DNA of 64,000 nt from Rhodococcus sp. B50 (GTDB lineage Bacteria; Actinomycetota; Actinomycetes; Mycobacteriales; Mycobacteriaceae): positions 4,157,480 to 4,221,479 of the forward strand of contig NZ_WPAG02000002.1 of NCBI RefSeq assembly GCF_013602415.1. The letters run 5' to 3'. The stretch's first letter is position 1, and every line of letters starts with the position of its first letter. The notes beneath the pieces are model-generated. The model worked only from the letters and a program-made list of their open reading frames with translations, was not told the origin of the DNA and ran no database searches. Below, one piece after another: positions 26,154 to 33,311 of this stretch. A program made the position numbers and the translations under genes.

Positions 26154-27519
26154 GGTCGGGGTCGGTCGACCGCAGTCGCAGGTCGACCGGCTGCCCGTCT
26201 GACGGGAACGGTAACGACGTGAAGTCGAGCGGGGCGACGTAGCCGGGGTCGACGTGCCACTCGAAGCGCAGCAGCAGTTGGTGGACGATCGCCTTGACCT
26301 CGACCCCGGCGAAGTGCATGCCGAGGCACTTGTGCACGCCCCCACCGAAAGGCTCCCACGCGTACCGGTGGACCTTGTCCTCGCGTCGATGGTCCGCGAA
26401 GCGTTCGGGATCGAAACGTTCTGGCTCCGGCCAGTATTCCGCCATGTGGTGCGTGAAGTGCGGTGCCACGGAGGCATACGTGCCGGCCGGCACGAAGTGG
26501 CCTCGAACCTCGGTGTCGCGCACGGCTCGTCGTGCGAGGACCGGGACAGGGGAAACCAGTCGGAGGCATTCCTTCATCACCAGATCGAGGCTGGCGAGCG
26601 CATCGAGATCGGAATGGCTCGGGATGGCGGTGCCCAGTGCGAGCGACTCGGCCCGGCACCGGTCCTGCCACTGCGGATGCTGCCCGAGATACTGCATCAT
26701 CGTGGAGATCGTGATGGTCGACGTGTCGTGCGCGGCCATCAGCAGGAAGATCATGTGATCGACGATCTCGTCGTCGCTGAATCGTTGTCCCGCTTCGGAT
26801 TCGATATGGCACAGGACCGAGAACAGATCGTCGGTCTCCTGCGCTCGTCGCGCCGGTAGGTAGTGCCGGAAGAAGTCCTCGAGAAGGCGGCGTCCGTCGA
26901 GTCCCCGCTTCCATCTGGTGCCGGGTACGGGATACCGGATGATCGAGGTCGCCGCCTGCACACAGTCGATGAATGCCTTTTTCACCGCTTCGATCTCGGC
27001 CGGCGTGGAGTCCTCGGCGCCGCCCATGAAGATGTCGGTGGCGAGATCGAGGGTGAGTGTCTTCAGTGCCGTGTATGCCCTGAATCCGTCGGCAGGAACC
27101 CACCTGTCGAGCATTTCGGTGATCGCCGGGTTCATGACCTCGACGGTCTTCTCGAGTCGTGATCGGGTGAACGCCTGTTGCATGATCCGGCGGTGGCGCA
27201 GGTGCTCCTCCGAGTCGAGGAGCATGAGGCCATCGTGAAAGAACGGGCCGATCAGCACCGACCAGCCGTCGCCGTTGGCGAATGCTCGGTCCTTGTTCTG
27301 CAGCACCTCCTGGCACGCGTCGGGACCGAGCACCGAGATCCACCGCTGACCGGCCGCCGAGAACCAGGAGATCTCGCCGTAGCGGTCCCAGTGCTTCTGC
27401 ATCATCGCGAGGGGATCGCGGATGTACTCGAGCACGTGCCCGATGCCGGGCAGCCCCGATCGCCCCGGGATCGGGCGCAGCTGTGACTGGGCGGGGGGAG
27501 CGGCCAGGATCTTCGTCAC
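26140..27519 (-). CDS. Cytochrome P450, CYP51/CYP136-like group
   Basis: I chose the GTG at 27519 (protein MTKILAAPPAQ) because GGAGG lies five bases upstream; the ATG at 27543 has no good ribosome site and touches the operator. The 459-residue protein has a proline-rich start (RPIPGRSGLPGIGH), the I-helix AAHDTST, ExxR in KECLRLVSP, and the heme loop FGGGVHKCLGMHFA. HDTS and this heme loop recall the CYP51-type clan and mycobacterial CYP136, but I cannot assign the family firmly. It is divergent from a TetR gene across a perfect palindrome. No redox partner is adjacent. Confidence 0.92.
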   Translation of the reverse strand: MTKILAAPPAQSQLRPIPGRSGLPGIGHVLEYIRDPLAMMQKHWDRYGEISWFSAAGQRWISVLGPDACQEVLQNKDRAFANGDGWSVLIGPFFHDGLMLLDSEEHLRHRRIMQQAFTRSRLEKTVEVMNPAITEMLDRWVPADGFRAYTALKTLTLDLATDIFMGGAEDSTPAEIEAVKKAFIDCVQAATSIIRYPVPGTRWKRGLDGRRLLEDFFRHYLPARRAQETDDLFSVLCHIESEAGQRFSDDEIVDHMIFLLMAAHDTSTITISTMMQYLGQHPQWQDRCRAESLALGTAIPSHSDLDALASLDLVMKECLRLVSPVPVLARRAVRDTEVRGHFVPAGTYASVAPHFTHHMAEYWPEPERFDPERFADHRREDKVHRYAWEPFGGGVHKCLGMHFAGVEVKAIVHQLLLRFEWHVDPGYVAPLDFTSLPFPSDGQPVDLRLRSTDPDRQAV

Positions 27520-27542
27520 GACGACCTCCACTTCTGCGTACA

Positions 27543-27564
27543 TCTGACAGGGCGTCCTGTCAGA
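27543..27564. promoter_or_regulatory. Perfect 22-bp palindromic operator between P450 and TetR genes
   Basis: Arms TCTGACAGG and CCTGTCAGA are exact inverted repeats with a 4-base spacer (GCGT). The site lies 23 bases upstream of the P450 GTG start and 48 bases before the TetR start. A second looser symmetry (TTGTG...CACAA) follows toward the TetR gene. This is the expected operator of the TetR protein encoded at 27613. Confidence 0.8.
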
Positions 27565-27612
27565 TTGTGGTGTAGTCTGCGTCACAACAATGCGGTCTGT
27601 CAAGATCGGTCC

Positions 27613-28233
27613 ATGACTTCCCCCACGCCCCGCCGCTATGCCGGTCTGAGCGGTGAGCAACGTGTCGCGTTGCGGCGTGAAGCACTGCTCGAGGCAGGTC
27701 TGGAACTGTTCGCGGCCTCGGGGAAGAGCGGTGCCACCATGACCGCGATCTGTGCCCACGCCAAGTTGACGGAGCGGTACTTCTACGAGAGCTTCGCCAG
27801 CAGGGACGATCTGTTGCAGAAGGTTCTCGACAAGATCGCAGACGAGGTGCGCGAAGCCGTGCTTGCTTCTCTTCGGACGGGTACGGGGACACTCGAACAA
27901 CTCGTGCGGAACGCCATCGCGTCGTTCGTCGAGATCCTCACCGACGATCCACGCAAAGGTCGTGTCGCGCTGATCGAGTCCGCCGGCTTCGAACCACTGC
28001 GCACCCACAGACGGGCGTCGCTACGAAGTTTCGCCCAGATGGTCGCCGACGAAGCGACCCGCATGTACGGCGACCGGGCGTGGCCGCCGGAGCGGGGAGA
28101 GATCAGCGGATTATTGTTCGTCGGCGGCCTGGCAGAACTGGTCACCGCGTGGTTGAACGACGAGATCGCCATCGCGCCCGAGGACATCGTCGAAGCCGCG
28201 ACCCACCAGTTCCTCTCCACCGCCCACCGGTAG
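27613..28233 (+). CDS. TetR-family regulator of the divergent P450
   Basis: The 206-residue protein has helix 1 REALLEAGLELFAASGKSGATMTAI and the recognition region AHAKLTERYFYESFASRDDLL (to about residue 62), followed by a helical ligand domain with FEPLRTHRR and a final EDIVEAATHQFL helix. The ATG at 27613 is preferred over the upstream in-frame ATG at 27565, which would run into the promoter. It shares a promoter region with the P450 gene, so it probably represses both. The effector is likely to be the P450 substrate or a product. Confidence 0.9.
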   Translation: MTSPTPRRYAGLSGEQRVALRREALLEAGLELFAASGKSGATMTAICAHAKLTERYFYESFASRDDLLQKVLDKIADEVREAVLASLRTGTGTLEQLVRNAIASFVEILTDDPRKGRVALIESAGFEPLRTHRRASLRSFAQMVADEATRMYGDRAWPPERGEISGLLFVGGLAELVTAWLNDEIAIAPEDIVEAATHQFLSTAHR

Positions 28234-28235
28234 AG

Positions 28236-28310
28236 CCGACCGCGGTGCGGTCAGTCGTCCCCGACCGCGGTGCGGTCAGTCGTCCCCGACCGCGGTGCGG
28301 TCAGTCGTCC
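28236..28310. repeat. Three exact 25-bp tandem repeats, each with a hairpin
   Basis: Three identical head-to-tail copies at 28236-28260, 28261-28285 and 28286-28310. Each contains GACCGC-GGT-GCGGTC, a 6-bp stem with a 3-base loop. The TetR gene stops 2 bases before copy 1. The convergent hypothetical gene has its stop codon (28301-28303) in copy 3. The array may act as a tandem two-way terminator; that role is inferred. Confidence 0.95.
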
Positions 28311-29023
28311 CCGTTGGTCTCCTTCTCCTCCCCGCGCCGTCGGAGGAAATTGAAACCGGGGACACCGACGATGGCCTGGCGGACGTCCTTCGCGACGAGA
28401 AGCAGTTCGTGGATCTCGGGTGAGACGGTGTCGAGTGTGGCCATGATCGGCAGAACGGCATCCACCCGCTCGGTGATCTCGGGGAGCCGGTCGATGAGCC
28501 TGATCGCGGCGTGCAGTTCCACCGACGAGAACTCCTCGACGAACTGGGTGGCCAGCGGCGCTGCCCGATCGGCGAGAGGGCGGTAGGTCTCGAGCAGTTC
28601 CGCGGCGGCATCGGAGCTGCGACCTGCGGATTCGACGACGACTCGCGCATCCGATGCCACTGCCGTCGCGTCGCGTACGACCCCGCCCGTGGAGTCGATG
28701 ATCTCCGTTGCGCGCGTGACTGCGTCGGCGGCCTCCTCCACCACGCCGATGGTCGAAGCGATCACCTGCGTCGCCTGTGCGACGGCCACCGACACTCCCT
28801 CGACGATGTCGGTGGCATCGGTGACCACGCTGTCGATGCGGCGGATCAGCGACTCGACGGAGTCGATGAGTGATTCGGCGTCGTCGAGCAGGCTTTCCAC
28901 CCGCGCCGGGATCGAGAGCGCGAATTCGGCGGTCTCGCGTGTGCGTCCGAGCACGGTCCGGGTGACATCGACGATGGAACCGGCAACCGAGAGTCCGAGC
29001 GCGGGCACAGGCAGCGAGATCAT
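28301..29023 (-). CDS. Hypothetical helical protein (phasin/apolipoprotein-like)
   Basis: I do not recognise a characterised family. The 240-residue protein is almost wholly alpha-helical by composition, with heptad-like runs such as VESLLDDAESLIDSVESLI and ITERVDAVLPIMATLD. An N-terminal MISLPVPALGLSVAG segment is mildly hydrophobic, and a charged tail RRRGEEKETNGDD ends the protein. Long amphipathic helices of this kind occur in phasins and lipid-droplet surface proteins of actinobacteria, so binding to storage granules or membranes is possible but unproven. Relatives are sometimes labelled RubisCO large subunit in databases; nothing here supports that. It appears to be a single gene. Confidence 0.7.
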   Translation of the reverse strand: MISLPVPALGLSVAGSIVDVTRTVLGRTRETAEFALSIPARVESLLDDAESLIDSVESLIRRIDSVVTDATDIVEGVSVAVAQATQVIASTIGVVEEAADAVTRATEIIDSTGGVVRDATAVASDARVVVESAGRSSDAAAELLETYRPLADRAAPLATQFVEEFSSVELHAAIRLIDRLPEITERVDAVLPIMATLDTVSPEIHELLLVAKDVRQAIVGVPGFNFLRRRGEEKETNGDD

Positions 29024-29131
29024 GTCGTCATAGTGCAGTACGACCGATCATCGTGATCACGGACCTCACATTTTCGGCATCCCGTCCGTCTACCCGGTAC
29101 AGAGCACACACCGGATGGAAGGATCGAAGCC

Positions 29132-29662
29132 GTGACCGCATTGCGCACCCACACCGTGATCGACTCACCGATCGGCGAGCTGACATTGGTGAACACAGAC
29201 GGCGTCCTGAGCGGCGTGTACATGGCCGAGCATCGCCCCGCGCCCGATCGCACCGGTTTCGGCGAGCAGACGACCGACGGTTTCGACGAGGCGATCACCC
29301 AGTTCGCGGAGTACTTCGCGGGTCGTCGTACTCGGTTCACCGTCCCGACAGCTCCCGTCGGAACCCCTTTCCAGCGCGAGGTGTGGGAGTCGCTGAAGAT
29401 GATCGAGTACGGCACCACACGCACCTACTCGGAGATCGCACTCGCCCTCGGCCGGCCTACCGCGGTACGGGCGGTGGCCGCGGCCAATGCCCGCAACCCC
29501 CTCTGCATCATCGTCCCGTGCCATCGCGTCATCGGCAGCGGCGGCAAGCTCACGGGATATGCCGGCGGCATCGAGCGCAAACGCTTCCTGCTCGACCAGG
29601 AGGCGCAGATGCTGCGCTCCGGCGATGCCGGTGTCCCTGCCGATACCCATGTCCCTGCCTGA
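29132..29662 (+). CDS. ogt: Methylated-DNA--protein-cysteine methyltransferase
   Basis: The 176-residue suicide repair enzyme has the acceptor motif PCHRVIG with Cys130, the preceding RAVAAANARNP helix that includes the arginine finger, and GYAGGIERKRFLL after it. It transfers the alkyl group from O6-alkylguanine to its own cysteine. It starts at a GTG with GGAAGGA upstream. It is the first of four overlapping repair genes; its 3' end overlaps the sigma factor start by 14 bases. There is no AdaA regulatory domain. Confidence 0.93.
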   Translation: MTALRTHTVIDSPIGELTLVNTDGVLSGVYMAEHRPAPDRTGFGEQTTDGFDEAITQFAEYFAGRRTRFTVPTAPVGTPFQREVWESLKMIEYGTTRTYSEIALALGRPTAVRAVAAANARNPLCIIVPCHRVIGSGGKLTGYAGGIERKRFLLDQEAQMLRSGDAGVPADTHVPA

Positions 29663-30164
29663 TCACACACCGCGGACGAGCCTCCCACCCTTCGAGGAGG
29701 TGGTCACCCGCCACGGCGCGACGGTCCTCCGGGTCTGCCGTGCACTGCTCGGAACTGTCGACGCCGACGACGCCTGGTCCGAGACCTTCCTCGCGGCATT
29801 GCGCGCGTATCCCGAACTTCCGCCGGGCAGCAATGTCGAAGCGTGGCTCGTGACCATCGCGCACCGGAAGGCCGTCGACATCCACCGCGTGCGCGGGCGC
29901 ACCCCGGTACCCATCGAGACACTGCCCGAACCCACGTCGACGACGGGGAATCCCGGTGAGGGCGACGACGAGCTGTGGACCGCGGTCGCAGAGCTTCCCT
30001 TCACACAACGGGCGGCGTTGGTCTACCACTACGTCGGGGGCTTGCCCTACGCCGAGATCGGCACGATCCTCGGCAACAGTCCGGCTGCGGCGCGTCGCGC
30101 GGCAGCCGACGGGCGGGCGGCGTTGCGTCGTCGGATCGAATACGGAACAGGATGTCGCTCATGA
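29649..30164 (+). CDS. RNA polymerase sigma-70 family factor in the repair operon
   Basis: The 171-residue protein fits an ECF-type sigma factor. Region 2 runs from FEEVVTRHGATVLRVCRALLG to EAWLVTIAHRKAVDIHR (residues 15-85), and region 4 contains LPFTQRAALVYHYVGGLPYAEIGTILGNSPAAARRAAADGR (split, to about 163). The start at 29649 lies inside the ogt gene and the stop overlaps the next methyltransferase by ATGA. No anti-sigma gene is beside it. Its place inside an alkylation-repair operon suggests it controls or senses the response, which is inference. RNA polymerase core binding is expected from region 2. Confidence 0.82.
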   Translation: MSLPDHTPRTSLPPFEEVVTRHGATVLRVCRALLGTVDADDAWSETFLAALRAYPELPPGSNVEAWLVTIAHRKAVDIHRVRGRTPVPIETLPEPTSTTGNPGEGDDELWTAVAELPFTQRAALVYHYVGGLPYAEIGTILGNSPAAARRAAADGRAALRRRIEYGTGCRS

Positions 30165-30748
30165 ACTTTCCACAGCCCTCGGTCGGATCGGCCGACCTCG
30201 CATGGTTGCGGGAGAAGCTCGTACTCGACGCCGAGGCGGCCGGACTGCTCGATGTCGCGTTCCGCGTCGTCGACACCCCCGTCGGCCCGCTCCTGCTGGC
30301 CACTACCACCGTCGGACTCGTGCGGGTCGCCTATGTCGCCGACGGATCCGACGCCGTGCTCGACGAACTCTCTCGCCGGATCAGTCCGCGCGTCCTCGAC
30401 GCACCGCGGCGACTCGACCTCGTGGTCCGGCAACTCGACGAATACTTCGCCGGTACGAGGACACATTTCGACCTCCCGCTCGACCTGCGCCTCGCCGACG
30501 GATTCCGCCGCGAGGTGATCACGCGACTACCCGACATCGAATACGGGCGCACGGCGAGCTACGCCGAGATCGCGGCCGCCGCCGGCAGCCCTCGGGCAGT
30601 GCGGGCGGTCGGTACGGCGTGCGCGAAGAACCCGCTGCCCGTGGTGGTGCCGTGTCATCGGGTGGTGCGCAGCGACGGCAGCATGGGGCAGTACGTCGGG
30701 GGAGTCGAAGCGAAGAAAACGCTGTTGCAACTCGAATCGGTGGCATGA
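30161..30748 (+). CDS. Second methylated-DNA--protein-cysteine methyltransferase
   Basis: This 195-residue protein has its own acceptor motif PCHRVVR with Cys165, an AVRAVGTACAKNP helix before it and YVGGVEAKKTLL after. It differs clearly from the first copy, with a longer N-terminal domain (LDVAFRVVDTPVGPLLLATT). I chose the ATG at 30161 because it overlaps the sigma factor stop; an ATG at 30152 is also possible. The two copies may prefer different O6- or O4-alkyl lesions. It overlaps the AlkA gene by ATGA, so the operon is coupled throughout. Confidence 0.92.
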   Translation: MNFPQPSVGSADLAWLREKLVLDAEAAGLLDVAFRVVDTPVGPLLLATTTVGLVRVAYVADGSDAVLDELSRRISPRVLDAPRRLDLVVRQLDEYFAGTRTHFDLPLDLRLADGFRREVITRLPDIEYGRTASYAEIAAAAGSPRAVRAVGTACAKNPLPVVVPCHRVVRSDGSMGQYVGGVEAKKTLLQLESVA

Positions 30749-31641
30749 CCACGACCTTTCGCATCCCGGTGGCGGAACCCGTTGCGGTGGGGCCGATGCT
30801 GTCGTCGCTGCGAAGTCACACCGTCCCCGGCTATGAACACCACGACACCGCGACCGGCACCCACCGCCGCGCGATCCGCACGAACGGCGGTGCCGCACAC
30901 GTCACCGTCCGCCTCGGAGATTTGGCGACATCCGCGCTCGAGAAGGGCGGGGGTGTGCGGCATCTCGAGATTTTCGTCGAGACGGCAGGTCGCGCGGACG
31001 CCGCCGACGTCGGAGACATGATACGGACGTGGCTCGATCTAGCGGCCGACCCGTGCGTCGTGGATTCGGCGTTCGCGTCCGATCCCGTGCTCGGGCCTCT
31101 CGTGCGAACCCACCCCGGTCTGCGCGTGGTCGGTACCACCGACTGGTTCGCCACCGCCGTGACGACGGTGCTCGGGCAGCAGGTGAGTGTCGCTGCGGCA
31201 TGCACATTCGCAGGGCGTCTCGTCGCGGCATTCGGCGACGACGCACCGGGCGGGCTGCGGTGCTTTCCTGCGCCGCACCGACTCGCCGAAGTCGAGGAGA
31301 ACGAACTGCGTGCTGTCATCGGCACGACGCGATCTCGTGCCCGCACCGTCTCCGAGCTGGCCCGAGCCGTGGCCGACGGATTGGGTCCGGAACACCCGTC
31401 GTTTGCGGAGGATCTTCTCGCGCTCCCCGGTATCGGTCCGTGGACCGTCGACTATCTGGCTCTGCGACTCGGCGACCGCGATGCCTATCCGTCCGGCGAT
31501 CTCGTTCTCCGACGCGCTCTGCAGGTGACGAGCGCGCGCGACGCCGCTGAGCGGGCCGAGCAGTGGAGGCCGTGGCGAGCCTACGCCGTCACCCATCTGT
31601 GGACACACGCCACCTACTCGCCGCCGGAATCCTCGGCATAA
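30745..31641 (+). CDS. alkA: DNA-3-methyladenine glycosylase II (AlkA-like)
   Basis: The 298-residue glycosylase has an N-terminal strand-rich domain, a helical core with VLGQQVSVAAA, and the helix-hairpin-helix LPGIGPWTVDYLALRLG (228-243) followed by PSGD with the likely catalytic Asp252. It removes 3-methyladenine and other alkylated bases, complementing the direct-reversal enzymes encoded upstream. It is the last gene of the four-gene operon and its end overlaps the convergent polymerase gene by 28 bases. The Ada-type DNA-binding domain found in some fusions is absent. Confidence 0.9.
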   Translation: MTTTFRIPVAEPVAVGPMLSSLRSHTVPGYEHHDTATGTHRRAIRTNGGAAHVTVRLGDLATSALEKGGGVRHLEIFVETAGRADAADVGDMIRTWLDLAADPCVVDSAFASDPVLGPLVRTHPGLRVVGTTDWFATAVTTVLGQQVSVAAACTFAGRLVAAFGDDAPGGLRCFPAPHRLAEVEENELRAVIGTTRSRARTVSELARAVADGLGPEHPSFAEDLLALPGIGPWTVDYLALRLGDRDAYPSGDLVLRRALQVTSARDAAERAEQWRPWRAYAVTHLWTHATYSPPESSA

Positions 31642-33197
31642 GCGGCGCGCACCGCGGTGTCCATCGGGAAACGAACCTGCGTGTCGCCGAACATCAGTCG
31701 CGTGGCCACCTCGACGGAGGCCGTGATGTGCGACGACGCGAGTTCCGGATTGCCGGTGTGCACCACGACTTCGTCGTGCTGGAAGAACACGAGATCGCCG
31801 GCGGTCGGATCGGGATCGGTGGTCAGTCGCCGACGTAGTTCGGCGAGCACGCACAGCGCCCACTCGGCTGCGGTGGCCTGCACGACGAAGTTCCGTGTGA
31901 AGCGCCCGCGCGCGTGCGCATCGCCGTGCGAATGGAATCCCTCCGGGGCGGGTGGGCACGCCCGCCCCAGCCACGAATGCACCACCTCGCCACGCTCGCC
32001 CGCGCGCGCCGCACGCTCGACGAAGTCGACGGCGGTCGGAAAACTGCGACGCAGCACCGCAAGCAGGGCACGCGCGTCGCCGGACGTGGCTCCGTACAAC
32101 ACGCCGAGCACCGCGACCTTCGCCTTCGCGCGGTCGCCACCGAAGGACGCCGCTGCGACGGGGGCGTACAGATCGTCCGACCCGGCGGCCGCCACCATAC
32201 GCCGGTCACCCGACATTGCCGCCAGGATGCGGGGTTCGAGCTGGCCGGCGTCGGCGACGACGAACGACCGGCCGGGATCGGCGACCACGCTCGACCGCAA
32301 CGCCTTGGGGATCTGCAGAGCGCCACCGCCTCGACTCGCCCACCGACCCGAGACGACGGCGCCCGGAACGTACACCGGGCGGAACCGGTCGTCGCGTACC
32401 CAGGTGTCGAGCCAATGCCAGCCGTTCGTGCTGTACAACTTCGACAGCTCGCGGTGCCGCAGCAGCAGCGGCACCACGGGATGGTCGATCCGCTGCAACA
32501 CGTGCTTGCGGGTCGACTCGACCGTGATGCCCTCGCGACGGAACGCCTCGAGCACCTCGCTGTGCGATGCGGGATTCACGGCGCGGCCGAAGACAGCGCT
32601 GATCTCCTCGACGACTTCGGCGATGCGGCTCGGCAGGTCGTAACCGGTCGGGCGGGGCCCGAGTGTGTCCTCGAGCAAACGACGATGCGCCTGCGCCGAG
32701 AACGGCAACCCGTCGAAACCCATTTCGGCCGCTGCGAGCGTGCCGGCCGATTCGGCGGCGGTGAGCAGTTCCAGGCGGGCATCGCCGGTGATGCGCCGAC
32801 GCTGATGTGCGAATTGTTCGACGACCGCGTCGACGTCGATTGCGGGTGCGGCATCGAAGAGACCGGGCCGCTCGTCGACCGACTCCTCCGCGGCAGGCGG
32901 TGGCAGGCCCTCCCGCACGGCGAGGATGGCGCCGGTGGTGGCGAGGTCGTGGCATCGCTGCACTCGAACGCCCGCGCGGAGGAGCTCGGGATAGACGGTT
33001 GCCGTCGAGGTCCATACCCAGCGCGGTCGCGATTCGGCTTCGATCGTTGCGACTGCAGCTGCACATTCGGGATACTCACGTATCGGTCCGAGTGGCGCAC
33101 CCGATGCGTCGACCTCGACGATGCTTGCACCGCGACGGCCCCGGCCGTCCGCAGGATGAGTAACGACGACCGTGCGCACCCATACAGTGTGCTCCAT
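31614..33197 (-). CDS. PolA-like DNA polymerase with degenerate exonuclease domain
   Basis: I chose the ATG at 33197. The 527-residue protein lacks the 5'-nuclease domain of DNA polymerase I. Polymerase motifs are present: VVADAGQLEPRILAAMSGD (motif A, Asp316), DRAKAKVAVLGVLYG (motif B, near 355-369) and FFQHDEVVVH (motif C). The first 100 residues sit where the 3'-5' exonuclease belongs, but its acidic residues are not recognisable, so proofreading may be lost. It is widely named bifunctional 3'-5' exonuclease/DNA polymerase in actinobacteria. It is convergent with alkA, which hints at a repair role. Confidence 0.85.
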   Translation of the reverse strand: MEHTVWVRTVVVTHPADGRGRRGASIVEVDASGAPLGPIREYPECAAAVATIEAESRPRWVWTSTATVYPELLRAGVRVQRCHDLATTGAILAVREGLPPPAAEESVDERPGLFDAAPAIDVDAVVEQFAHQRRRITGDARLELLTAAESAGTLAAAEMGFDGLPFSAQAHRRLLEDTLGPRPTGYDLPSRIAEVVEEISAVFGRAVNPASHSEVLEAFRREGITVESTRKHVLQRIDHPVVPLLLRHRELSKLYSTNGWHWLDTWVRDDRFRPVYVPGAVVSGRWASRGGGALQIPKALRSSVVADPGRSFVVADAGQLEPRILAAMSGDRRMVAAAGSDDLYAPVAAASFGGDRAKAKVAVLGVLYGATSGDARALLAVLRRSFPTAVDFVERAARAGERGEVVHSWLGRACPPAPEGFHSHGDAHARGRFTRNFVVQATAAEWALCVLAELRRRLTTDPDPTAGDLVFFQHDEVVVHTGNPELASSHITASVEVATRLMFGDTQVRFPMDTAVRAAYAEDSGGE

Positions 33198-33311
33198 CAC
33201 GGCGACAGCTTTCGACGCGCTGTAGCCCCACGATTCACCCTTGAATTCACCCGTACCGAGGGCGATCCCCGAGAGAACCGGCACTACCGTGATAGAGGAG
33301 GGGCTCCGCCG

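Noticed and set aside
28236-28310. Possible CRISPR-like array
   Set aside because: The three repeats are directly adjacent with no spacers and no cas gene is near. It is a simple tandem repeat.
28301-29023. RubisCO large subunit
   Set aside because: Some database entries for similar proteins carry that name, but the protein is far too short and lacks any RubisCO motif.
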